NCBI GenBank assembly: GCA_035552195.1
Contig: DASZLU010000026.1
Coordinates: 186,001 to 250,000 of the forward strand
DNA length: 64,000 nucleotides
Direction: 5' to 3'
DNA from: CAIKMD01 sp035552195
GTDB taxonomy: Bacteria; Pseudomonadota; Alphaproteobacteria; ATCC43930; CGMCC-115725
Both the position numbers and the translations under genes were made by a program. Of this stretch, positions 24,283 through 32,066 are shown piece by piece. Positions within the stretch are counted from its first letter, which is position 1. Each line of letters starts with the position of its first letter. The notes below the pieces were generated by a model that had not been told where the DNA came from, made no database searches, and saw only the letters and a list, made by a program, of their open reading frames with translations.

Positions 24283-26619
24283 ATGCCCGACAAGCTTCTC
24301 GCGCGCTTCGTGCGCAGCGCCGGTTATGTGCTGACCGGAAACGCGCCTGCCGATTGGTTCGGGCCGCAGCAACCCTTGCCGCCGCAAGCACCGCCCGATG
24401 TCGCCGGACGGCAATTCGATTATCCCTTCGGCTTCAATCTTGCGGTGACGCCGCGTAGCCAGGAGCGCACGGGGTTCGACGAGCTGCGCGGTCTCGCCGA
24501 CAGCTACGACCTGCTGCGCTCGGTGATCGAGACGCGCAAGGACCAGATGGAGCGCCTGACGTGGCGCATCCGGCCGCGGGCGCTCGTGCAAACCGGTAGC
24601 ACGAGTGACCCGCGGCTCAGCGCGCTGACGCAATTCTTTCATTGCCCCGATCGCCGGCACGGCTGGGCGTCGTGGCTGCGGATGCTGCTCGAGGATCTGC
24701 TCGTCATCGACGCGCCGACGCTTTACAAGCGCCGCACCCGCGGCGGCGCGCTCTATGCGCTTGAGCTGCTCGACGGCGCGACGATCAAGCGGCTGATCGA
24801 CGATTGGGGCCGCGCGCCGTTGCCGCCGGCCTATCAGCAGATTCTGAAAGGCGTGCCGGCGGTCGATTACGCCGCCGACGAGCTCATCTACGCGCCGCGC
24901 AACCCGCGCGTCCACAAAGCCTACGGCTTCTCGCCGGTCGAGCAGGTGCAGATGAGCGTCAACATCGCGCTGCGCCGGCAGATCTATCAGCTTCAATATT
25001 ACACCGAGGGCAACGTGCCCGAAGCGCTGATCGGCGTGCCGGAGAATTGGAATCCCGATCAGATCAGGCAATTCCAGGCCTATTGGGACGGCCTCAACGC
25101 CGGCGACACGGCCGAGCGTCGGCACGCGAAATTCGTGCCCGGCGGCGTCGCCAAGACCTTCGTGCCGGTGCGCGAGCCGGCGATGAAAGACGCGTTCGAC
25201 GAATGGCTGGCACGCATCGTCTGCTACGCCTTCTCGGTGCCGCCGTCCGCCTTCACCAGCCAGGTCAACCGCGCGACGGCGGAGAGCGCGCAAGATGTCG
25301 CGCTCTCCGAAGGCCTCGCGCCGCTGCAGCTTTGGGTGAAGCACCTCATCGATCGCGTCATCGCCGAAGATTTCGGAGCGAGCGATCTCGAATTCGCCTG
25401 GGATCAGGACAAGGACACCGACCCCGCGCAAACCGCGAGCATCGCCAGCGACTATGTCAGAAGCGGCATCAAGAGCATCAACGAGATCCGCGCCGAGCTC
25501 GGCCTGCCGCCCGTCGCCGGCGGCGAGGTGCCGAAGATCCAGACGGCGCAAGGGTTGATGCCGTTGACGCAAGCGAGCGGCGGTGCGGCACCGGCGAGTG
25601 GGTCGGCGTCCGCTGCGAAAGCCGCATCGGTTTCGATCGCGGACGAGAAGCTTGAGCGCTTCAACTCAAACCATTTCGGGCCCGGCGATCGCGGTGGCCA
25701 ATTCGCGCCGGCGGGCGAGGGCGGAGGTGGCGACCCTAGCCTCGTTCGCCCCGTTGTCTATCGCCCTGGCAATGGTCATTCGGAAAGCGCTGGCGACCCA
25801 ATCGTCCCGGTGCAGGAACCAGGTATGGGGCGCTTGGGAGGTTCGCTTGGGCGATGGCTCCAAGCTCTGCCACCCGAAGAGCCGGGGACGCCGCCGATCA
25901 AGGGGCCCATCCAGCCTGCACCAGAGACGCTTTCGACATCATCACCAAAAGCGCCGTCGACGCCTGCGGAACCTAGCGCTGCTCCGAAGGAACCGAAGTC
26001 ACCGCCATCCGAAGAAGCGCCGCCCGGCATCGGCCATAATTCTCCGCCGCCGGATAAAGCTATGCCTGCGCCGACGCCGAAACCGGCGCCACCCGACAAG
26101 CCCTATCAATTGCCGGCGCCGGCGAGCCGTAGCGATTCCTACAACGCCGGGAAGGATGTTGCCGAGAAGCTAAAGGACGCGATCGCCAACGGTTGGCATG
26201 ACGTGGCTCAACAGATCGCTGACGTTGGTGACACTGCACATCGGGTGAAGGACCAGATTTCTAACATTATCGCCGACGTCGACTTCGGTTTAGGCGCACC
26301 CTACGATCTACAAACCCTGATCGATAACACCAAGGGCCCCTCACAGGCGGGATATGAAGACCATCACATCGTACCTGCGCAACGAGGGACCGACGACAAG
26401 GGGCTGAGCCCCGAGGACGAGAAGCGGCTCGAGAGTCGTGAGAATTTCGTGCGGATACCCAAGTATGTCCATCAGCAGATTACGAATTACTACAAAGAAC
26501 CGATCAAAGATCCTCCCTTCAACGGCAGGTCACCGATCGACTACCTGCACGACAAAAACTTCGATGACCGCTATCAATTCGGGCTCGGCGTGTTGCGAGA
26601 ATTCGGGGTGATAAAATGA
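24283..26619 (+). CDS. phage portal protein fused to a C-terminal HHIVP nuclease-like toxin domain
   Basis: A 778-residue protein. Residues 1 to about 430 form a portal: DELRGLADSYDLLRSVIETR, EPAMKDAFDEWLARIVCYAF, FTSQVNRATAESAQD, and EIRAELGLPPVAGGE. A low-complexity linker follows, with FNSNHFGPGDRGGQFAPAG at residues 460-478 and Pro/Ser/Ala-rich sequence to about 615. The last 165 residues form a separate domain with H694-H695 in YEDHHIVPAQRG, then NFVRIPKYVHQQITNYY and LREFGVIK at the end, in the style of HNH-type polymorphic toxins. The stop overlaps the next start by ATGA, which couples it to a DUF2019-like gene. The start at 24283 follows GGGAG. Portal alone ends at about 430 residues, so the extension is extra. 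Toxicity is inferred, not shown. Confidence 0.85.
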   Translation: MPDKLLARFVRSAGYVLTGNAPADWFGPQQPLPPQAPPDVAGRQFDYPFGFNLAVTPRSQERTGFDELRGLADSYDLLRSVIETRKDQMERLTWRIRPRALVQTGSTSDPRLSALTQFFHCPDRRHGWASWLRMLLEDLLVIDAPTLYKRRTRGGALYALELLDGATIKRLIDDWGRAPLPPAYQQILKGVPAVDYAADELIYAPRNPRVHKAYGFSPVEQVQMSVNIALRRQIYQLQYYTEGNVPEALIGVPENWNPDQIRQFQAYWDGLNAGDTAERRHAKFVPGGVAKTFVPVREPAMKDAFDEWLARIVCYAFSVPPSAFTSQVNRATAESAQDVALSEGLAPLQLWVKHLIDRVIAEDFGASDLEFAWDQDKDTDPAQTASIASDYVRSGIKSINEIRAELGLPPVAGGEVPKIQTAQGLMPLTQASGGAAPASGSASAAKAASVSIADEKLERFNSNHFGPGDRGGQFAPAGEGGGGDPSLVRPVVYRPGNGHSESAGDPIVPVQEPGMGRLGGSLGRWLQALPPEEPGTPPIKGPIQPAPETLSTSSPKAPSTPAEPSAAPKEPKSPPSEEAPPGIGHNSPPPDKAMPAPTPKPAPPDKPYQLPAPASRSDSYNAGKDVAEKLKDAIANGWHDVAQQIADVGDTAHRVKDQISNIIADVDFGLGAPYDLQTLIDNTKGPSQAGYEDHHIVPAQRGTDDKGLSPEDEKRLESRENFVRIPKYVHQQITNYYKEPIKDPPFNGRSPIDYLHDKNFDDRYQFGLGVLREFGVIK

Positions 26620-27011
26620 AGACTCCTAAACTTCAGGACCTTAGCAACGAACAACTTGTTGAACGCTTCAAGGGGCTCTCGCTCCAGCAGGGTGACGCGG
26701 AGAGAAGCAATGACATGCGAACTTACAATCGGCGTTCCCAGCAATTGGAAGATGTTGGTGGGGAGCTGAAACGGCGGGGCACCGAAGCCAGGCGGGCTTT
26801 GGTGCCACTCCTCGATTGTCCGCGCGACGCCGGTGCCTTATCCGCTGTCGCCCAGTGCCGCTATAACGCGGCGCGGGAACTTCTTGCTGTGGAGCCCGCC
26901 CGTGCTCGAGCGACGCTCGAAGAGATCGCGAATAGTGTCACTCAGTACCAGATGGCCCACGCGCGCCGTACCTTAGGAATACTCGACGATGGCACGTTAA
27001 AGCCAACCTAG
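26616..27011 (+). CDS. DUF2019-like protein, probable immunity protein 1
   Basis: A 131-residue all-helical protein. It starts MKTPKLQDLSNEQLVERFKG and ends LGILDDGTLKPT. The core RRALVPLLDCPRDA...AVAQCRYNAARELLAVEP recalls HEAT-like repeats and the DUF2019 family, whose members often end in GxxKPT. It overlaps the portal-toxin stop by ATGA, the classical position of a cognate immunity gene. Immunity function is inferred from position; the family assignment is from memory. Confidence 0.7.
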   Translation: MKTPKLQDLSNEQLVERFKGLSLQQGDAERSNDMRTYNRRSQQLEDVGGELKRRGTEARRALVPLLDCPRDAGALSAVAQCRYNAARELLAVEPARARATLEEIANSVTQYQMAHARRTLGILDDGTLKPT

Positions 27012-27059
27012 TCTCAATATTTGGTCTCGGTGTGTTGCGAAAGTTGGAGTTATAAAATG
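27012..27059 (+). pseudogene. remnant of a toxin 3' end before immunity gene 2
   Basis: The bases between immunity genes 1 and 2 can be read as the last residues of the toxin domain (approximately FGLGVLRKVGVIK) with the same ATGA junction into the next gene. Nothing else of a toxin gene is left. Confidence 0.6.
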
Positions 27060-27455
27060 AAGACCCCAAACCTTCAGGAGCTTAGCAACGAGCAGTTGAC
27101 CGATCATTTCCAAGAGCTCTCACTCCAGCAAGGGGAGGCTGAGATGAGCAACGATATGCGGACTTACAATCGACGCTACCAACAGTTGAAAGATCTTAGT
27201 GCAGAATTAAGGCGACGTGGTCCGGAAGCGCGACGCGCGCTCGTGCCTCTCCTCAATTGTCCCCGTAGCGCGGGCCTACTATCCGCGGTCGCGCAGTGTC
27301 GTCTCAACGCGGCCCAGGAGCTGCTTGCGGTTGAACCAAACCGCGCGCGCGCGACACTTGAGGAGATTGCGAACAGCGTCGTCACTCAATACCAAAGGTT
27401 GCTGGCGTACCAAATTCTAGAAGTGCTGAACGACGGCACGTTCAAGCCGACCTAA
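27057..27455 (+). CDS. DUF2019-like protein, probable immunity protein 2
   Basis: A 132-residue paralogue of the preceding protein. N-terminus MKTPNLQELSNEQLTDHFQE, core EARRALVPLLNCPRSAGLLS, end VLNDGTFKPT. The helix region around residues 30-50 (MSNDMRTYNRRYQQLK) is close to that of protein 1 (SNDMRTYNRRSQQLE), so the two form the closer pair within the array. It has lost its own toxin except for a short 3' remnant. Confidence 0.7.
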   Translation: MKTPNLQELSNEQLTDHFQELSLQQGEAEMSNDMRTYNRRYQQLKDLSAELRRRGPEARRALVPLLNCPRSAGLLSAVAQCRLNAAQELLAVEPNRARATLEEIANSVVTQYQRLLAYQILEVLNDGTFKPT

Positions 27456-27526
27456 GACATGCATGCTGTAGCGGTTTGTGTGTCGTTGCTGCCGACTCAT
27501 TGAAAGCTTTTTTCCTGATCTAATTC

Positions 27527-27694
27527 GCTCAACGCCGGCGACACGGCCGAGCGGCGGCATGCGAAGTTCGTGCCCGGCGGCGTCGCCAAAACTGTCGTGC
27601 CGGTGCGCGGACTGCGCCGGTTAAGGGACAAGAAATTCGACGAGCGCTATAATTCGGCATCGGTGTGTTGCGAAAGTTTGGAGTTATAAAATGA
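27527..27694 (+). pseudogene. portal fragment joined to a toxin 3' end (remnant)
   Basis: Bases 27527-27609 match the portal gene at about 25092 (LNAGDTAERRHAKFVPGG). After a short unrelated join, 27627-27694 match the toxin end (DKKFDERY then, after a one-base loss, FGIGVLRKFGVIK), with ATGA into immunity gene 3. Both the portal and the toxin parts are truncated. Confidence 0.75.
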
Positions 27695-28080
27695 AGACAC
27701 CAAACCTTCAGGAGCTCAGCAATGAGCAATTGGCGGAGCGCTTCAAACTGCTGTCGTTCCAAGAGGACGAAGACGCGTGTAGCGCAAAGTACTATCAGAT
27801 AGCCTACGATGAGCGAAGCAGGGTTACCGCGGAACTGAGGAAACGTGGGCAGGAAGCACGACGCGCGTTAATCCCCCTTCTCGATTGTCAGGACGATTCT
27901 CGAGGCATGTCGGCTGTCGCGCAGTGCCATTACAATGCTGCCCGTGAGCTGCTTGCCGTCGAGCCCGCCCGCGCTCGGGCGACGCTTGAGAAACTCGCGA
28001 ACAGCGTCACTCAGTCGCAAATGTTTCAGGCTCGCCGGACTTTAGAAGTCCTCGACAACGGAACTTTGAAGCCGACCTGA
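27691..28080 (+). CDS. DUF2019-like protein, probable immunity protein 3
   Basis: A 129-residue paralogue. It starts MKTPNLQELSNEQLAERFKL, and the middle (FQEDEDACSAKYYQIAYDER) differs strongly from proteins 1 and 2. The C-terminal half is conserved (ARRALIPLLDCQDDSRGMSA, ending VLDNGTLKPT). Variation in one helical segment with a conserved frame is what would be expected if that segment recognises different toxins (inference). Confidence 0.7.
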   Translation: MKTPNLQELSNEQLAERFKLLSFQEDEDACSAKYYQIAYDERSRVTAELRKRGQEARRALIPLLDCQDDSRGMSAVAQCHYNAARELLAVEPARARATLEKLANSVTQSQMFQARRTLEVLDNGTLKPT

Positions 28081-28154
28081 GGTAGGAGTGTAGTGGCGTG
28101 TTGGTGCGTCACCGTAGCCGGCGTGCTGAAAGTCCTTCCTTCCTGATCTGATTC

Positions 28155-28620
28155 GCTCAACGCGGGCGACACGGCCGAGGAGCGGCGGCATGCGAAGTTC
28201 GTGTCCGGCGGCGTCGCCAAGACCTTCGTGCCGGTGCGCGAGCCGGCGATGAAAGACGCGTTCGACGAATGGCTGGCGCGCATTGTCTGCTACGCCTTCT
28301 CGGTGCCGCCGTCCGCCTTCACCAGCCAGGTCAACCGCGCGACCGCCGACACGGCGCAGGACGTGGCGCTCTCCGAAGGCCTCGCGCCGCTGCAGCTTTG
28401 GGTGAAGCACCTCATTGATCGCGTGCTCGCCGAGGATTTCGGCGCAAGCGATCTCGAATTCGCCTGGGACCAGGACAAGAACACCGACCCCGCGCAAACC
28501 GCGAGCATCGCCAGCGACTATGTCAGAAGCGGCATCAAGAGCATCAACGAGATCAATTGCCGGCGCCGACGAGCCGCAGCGATTCTTACAACGCCGGAAC
28601 AGATGTTGCGGAAAAGCTAA
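28155..28620 (+). pseudogene. partial portal copy, linker deleted, out of frame with the toxin
   Basis: Bases 28155-28554 copy the portal gene from about 25092 to 25488 (ending SGIKSINEI) at high identity. The sequence then jumps to the toxin part (CAATTGCCGGCG, as at about 26106), so roughly 620 bases of linker are missing. The join shifts the frame, and the portal frame ends with TAA at 28618-28620. No start codon with a ribosome site is evident. The toxin continues in another frame as a separate feature. Confidence 0.8.
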
Positions 28621-29066
28621 AGCAAGCGATCAGTAATGGCTGGAACGATGTGGCTCAACAAATCGCCGACGTCGCTGATCCGGCGCATCGGATCAGGAAC
28701 CAAATTTCCAACATTATCGCAGACGTCGACTTCGGTTTAGGCGGACCGTACGATCTACAAACACTGATCGATAATGCTAAAGGGCCCTCACAAGAGGGAT
28801 ATGAGAAACATCATATCGTACCCGTGCAACGAGGCAGCGAAGACAAGGGCCTCAGCCCCGAGGACGAGGAGCGCATCGAGGGCCCAGAGAATCTCGTGCA
28901 GATTCCCAAGTATGTCCATCAGCGGATCACGAATTACTATAGAACGCCAATTGAGCGATCTCCTTTCAATGGCCAATCGCCGACAGATTACCTGCACAAC
29001 AAGAACTTTGATGAGCGCTACAAATTCGGCCAAAAAGTCTTGCGAGACTTTGGAGTTATAAAATGA
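28557..29066 (+). CDS. orphan toxin domain, HHIVP nuclease-like
   Basis: A complete second version of the portal's C-terminal domain, about 165 residues: SRSDSYNAGTDVAEKLKQ, YEKHHIVPVQRGSEDKGLSP, IPKYVHQRITNYYRTP, and LRDFGVIK. Many residues differ from the portal-fused version (for example ERSPFNGQ versus KDPPFNGR). Only a TTG at 28557 could start it, with no clear ribosome site, so it may be silent. Its stop overlaps immunity gene 4 by ATGA. This is the pattern of displaced orphan toxin cassettes. Confidence 0.65.
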   Translation: MPAPTSRSDSYNAGTDVAEKLKQAISNGWNDVAQQIADVADPAHRIRNQISNIIADVDFGLGGPYDLQTLIDNAKGPSQEGYEKHHIVPVQRGSEDKGLSPEDEERIEGPENLVQIPKYVHQRITNYYRTPIERSPFNGQSPTDYLHNKNFDERYKFGQKVLRDFGVIK

Positions 29067-29452
29067 AGAGCCCCGAGCTTCAGGACCTGACCGATGAAAA
29101 GCTTGCGGAATGTTTCAAGCTTGCCTCATTCCAAGAGGCGGAAGACATGAATAATCTAAAGTACTATCGAAAGGCCCACGAAAAGCTGAAAAGCGTTGCG
29201 GAGGAATTTCGGCGACGTGGCCCGGAGGCGCGACGGGCCTTGGTCCCTCTTCTCAATTGTCAAGACAACTCTCGCATAATGTCCGCAGTGGCGCAGTGCC
29301 GTCTGAACGCTGCCAACGAGTTGCTAGCCATAGAGCCGGCTCGAGCTCGAGCGACTTTGGAAGAGCTCGCGAACAGCGTCACCCAATATCAGATGGCCTT
29401 GGCACGACAGACTTTGAGGGTGCTCAACGACGGCACGTTCAAGCCGACCTAA
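29063..29452 (+). CDS. DUF2019-like protein, probable immunity protein 4
   Basis: A 129-residue paralogue: MKSPELQDLTDEKLAECFKL at the start, FQEAEDMNNLKYYRKAHEKL in the variable segment, PEARRALVPLLNCQDNSRIM in the core, and VLNDGTFKPT at the end. It pairs with the orphan toxin domain through an ATGA overlap. It is closest to protein 3 in the N-terminal half. It converges with the MFS gene 19 bases away. Confidence 0.72.
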   Translation: MKSPELQDLTDEKLAECFKLASFQEAEDMNNLKYYRKAHEKLKSVAEEFRRRGPEARRALVPLLNCQDNSRIMSAVAQCRLNAANELLAIEPARARATLEELANSVTQYQMALARQTLRVLNDGTFKPT

Positions 29453-29471
29453 GGAATCTCAATAGCAGCCA

Positions 29472-30899
29472 TCACTCCGCCGCTTCCGCCACGGCGCCGC
29501 TGCGCTCGCGCAGCAGATAGCTCAGCGCCGCGGCGAGGGCGGCGATGATCGTGCCGGTGAAGAAGGCGGCGTGGTAGCCGGCGGTCAGCGCGGCGCGGTG
29601 ATCGGCGCCGGCGGCAGTGACTTGGTCGAGCCGCGCGTCGGCGAGGCTGGCGAGGATGGCGAGGCCGAGCGCGCCGCCCATCATGAAGCCGGTGTTGACG
29701 AGGCCCGAGGCGAGGCCCGATTCGCTGGCGCTGACATCGCTCATCGCGGCGAGCAGCACGGGATTGAAGGCGATGCCGCCGCCGATGCCGAGAAGGGTCA
29801 TGGCCGGCAGCACGTCGTTCCAGAAATTTGCGTCGACCGGCGCGCGCGCGAAGAGTCCGAGCCCGGCGGCGGCGAAAAGCAGCCCCGCGGTCAGCGGGCG
29901 CTTGATGCCGAACCGCATCACGATCTTTGCCGAGAGGCCGAGCGAGAAGCCGCCCATGATGAGATTGGCCGGCAGGAAGGCAAGCCCGACCTGAAACGGC
30001 GTGTAGTCGAGCACGAGCTGCATATAGAGCGCCGAGAGGAAGAACCAGGCGAAGAGCGCCGCCGCCCAGAGCACGCCGACGATGTTGGAGACGGTGAGGT
30101 TGCGCATCGCAAAGAGCCGCAGCGGCATCAGCGGCGCGGGCACGCGCGTCTCGACGGCGAGGAACACCGCGCCGAGCGTGCCGGCCGCGACGAGCAGCCC
30201 CAATGTCTGTACCGAGCCCCAGCCCGCCTGGTTGCCGTTGACGATGGCGTAGACCGCGAGCATCAGCGCCAAGGTTACGGTGATCGCGCCGGCGACATCG
30301 AGATGGCGCGAGCCGGCATGACCTTCCGCTTTTGGCAAGCGTGCGAGCGACAGTGCGACGACGACGACGCCGATCGGCACGTTGACGAGGAAGATCCAAT
30401 GCCAGCTCAAGAGGTCGGTGAGGATGCCGCCGAGCAGTACGCCGACGCTGCCGCCGCCGGCGGCAACGAATCCGAAAACGCCCATCGCCTTGGCGCGCTC
30501 GGCCGGTGCGGTGAAGAGCGTCATCATCAGCGACAGCGCGACCGCGGATACGACCGCGCCGGCGAAACCTTGCAGCGCACGGGCCGCGACCAGGAGGCCC
30601 TGTCCCGTGGAGAGGCCGCAGAGCAGCGAGGCGAGGGTAAAGAGCGCAATGCCGATGACGAACAATCGCCGGTGGCCGTAGAGATCGCCCAAGCGTCCGC
30701 CGAGCAGCAGGAAGCCGCCGAAGGTGAGGAGATAGGCGTTCACCACCCAGGCGAGCGATGACTCGGTGAAGCCGAGATCGGCGCGGATCGACGGCAGGGC
30801 GACGTTCACGATGGTCGTATCGAGCACGATCATGAGATCGCCAAGGCACAAGATGAACAAGGCGAGCCAACGGCCGCCGTGACCGGCATCATTTTGCAT
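29472..30899 (-). CDS. MFS transporter, DHA2 (14-helix) drug-efflux type
   Basis: A 475-residue membrane protein. Motif LGDLMIVLDTTIVNVALPSI in helix 1, GRLGDLYGHRRLFVIG (motif A), ARALQGFAGAVVSAVALSL and GGILTDLLSWHWIFLVNVPIG (motif C region) are typical of EmrB/QacA-like proton antiporters. It lies opposite in strand between the toxin-immunity array and the protease gene, so it is cargo rather than part of the head operon. Substrate unknown. Confidence 0.9.
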   Translation of the reverse strand: MQNDAGHGGRWLALFILCLGDLMIVLDTTIVNVALPSIRADLGFTESSLAWVVNAYLLTFGGFLLLGGRLGDLYGHRRLFVIGIALFTLASLLCGLSTGQGLLVAARALQGFAGAVVSAVALSLMMTLFTAPAERAKAMGVFGFVAAGGGSVGVLLGGILTDLLSWHWIFLVNVPIGVVVVALSLARLPKAEGHAGSRHLDVAGAITVTLALMLAVYAIVNGNQAGWGSVQTLGLLVAAGTLGAVFLAVETRVPAPLMPLRLFAMRNLTVSNIVGVLWAAALFAWFFLSALYMQLVLDYTPFQVGLAFLPANLIMGGFSLGLSAKIVMRFGIKRPLTAGLLFAAAGLGLFARAPVDANFWNDVLPAMTLLGIGGGIAFNPVLLAAMSDVSASESGLASGLVNTGFMMGGALGLAILASLADARLDQVTAAGADHRAALTAGYHAAFFTGTIIAALAAALSYLLRERSGAVAEAAE

Positions 30900-31031
30900 G
30901 CGCGTAACCTACTCACTCCCGCGCGCTTGATCTAGCGCGGCGCGGGAAATCGTCGGGCATGTTTTTGCCAACAAGGCGCCGCTTTGGCGCCTTTCTTATT
31001 TCCGTCATCCAACAAACGAGAGGGATATTTC

Positions 31032-31934
31032 ATGGAAGTATTTTTGCCGCTCGCGAAATTCGATTCCGAGCAGCGCCTGGTCTATGGCTATGCCTCGACC
31101 GAGGCGCGCGACAGCCAAGGCGAGATCGTGACGCGTGCCGCGATCGAGGCGGCGCTGCCCGCCTATATGGAATTCGCCAATATCCGCGAGATGCATCAGC
31201 TCTCGGCGGTCGGGGTGGTGAAGAGCGCGGGTCTCGACGACAAGGGCCTGCTGCTCGAAGCCAAGGTGGTCGACGATGCCGCTTGGGCGAAGGTGCGCGA
31301 GGGCGTCTATAAAGGCCTCTCGATCGGCGGCCGCGTCACGCAGCGCGACGCGCTCAACAAAGCGATCATCACCGGGGTCGAGCTCAACGAGATCAGCCTC
31401 GTCGATCGTCCCGCCAATCCCGAAGCGCTGATCGCCGCCTACAAAGCGGCCGGCGCCGAGGATGTCGCGGACCGCATCGCCAAAGCGGCGTCGCTCGAAA
31501 AACTCGGCGCGCGCAATTCACAAGCCGACCTCGAACGCATCCAAGCAATGCACGACACCTCGGTCGAACTCGGCGCGCAGTGCAAGGGCCACGACGCGAG
31601 CGGCGATGCCGATCAGGACGACAGCGATGGCGGTGACGCCGGCAATGACGGCGACGACGATATGTTCGAAGCCGTGTCGCGGCACCGGCGCGGCGACATG
31701 CTGGCGAAACTGGCGCGGCTGTCGTCGCGCATCGAGGCGCTGAGCAAACAGGTCGAGGAGCAGGCCGACCTCTTGCAGAAGATCGCGGACACGCCGGCGA
31801 TGCCGAAATATCTCGCCGCGCATGCGGTCGAGAAATCCGCCGACGGGGCACCCGCCGTCGACGACGCGCCCAAGACGGCGCTCGATGCGATCAAGAAAGC
31901 GCACCGCAATCCGCTTCGCCTCAGCCTCGGCTGA
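31032..31934 (+). CDS. prohead protease/scaffold (XkdF-like)
   Basis: A 300-residue protein. Start at 31032 (MEVFLPLAKFDSEQRLVYGY). The protease part (about residues 1-150) has REMHQLSAVG (His), YKGLSIGGRV (Ser) and ISLVDRPANPEAL, as in XkdF/S78-type capsid maturation proteases. The second half is an acidic and helical scaffold-like region (DADQDDSDGGDAGNDGDDD; SSRIEALSKQVEEQADLLQK). It precedes the major capsid gene, as is usual. Upstream frame extension to 30984 lacks support. Confidence 0.85.
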   Translation: MEVFLPLAKFDSEQRLVYGYASTEARDSQGEIVTRAAIEAALPAYMEFANIREMHQLSAVGVVKSAGLDDKGLLLEAKVVDDAAWAKVREGVYKGLSIGGRVTQRDALNKAIITGVELNEISLVDRPANPEALIAAYKAAGAEDVADRIAKAASLEKLGARNSQADLERIQAMHDTSVELGAQCKGHDASGDADQDDSDGGDAGNDGDDDMFEAVSRHRRGDMLAKLARLSSRIEALSKQVEEQADLLQKIADTPAMPKYLAAHAVEKSADGAPAVDDAPKTALDAIKKAHRNPLRLSLG

Positions 31935-31952
31935 GCTTTCGCCTTCGTTATT

Positions 31953-32024
31953 CCCCCTCACCCCAACCCTCTCCCCGCTGGGGAGAGGGAGGGACCCGGC
32001 GCGAAGCGACGGGAGGGTGAGGGG
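31953..32024. repeat. CCCTCACCCCAACCCTCTCC-type dispersed repeat
   Basis: Left part CCCCCTCACCCCAACCCTCT, central CTCCCCGCTGGGGAG hairpin, right part GGAGGGTGAGGGG. This element is common in proteobacterial intergenic regions. It sits between the protease and major capsid genes and might act as a processing or termination signal. Confidence 0.75.
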
Positions 32025-32066
32025 CTTCACACGCCTTCACGTTTCACTCATCCACCAGGAGCATCT

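Noticed and set aside
24283..26619. MuF-domain toxin as in other temperate phages
   Set aside because: No MuF (SPP1 gp7-like) signature seen between portal and protease; the toxin-like domain is fused to the portal itself.
26616..29452. DUF2019 array as simple tandem gene amplification
   Set aside because: The units between the genes are portal/toxin remnants of different lengths, so repeated tip replacement explains them better.
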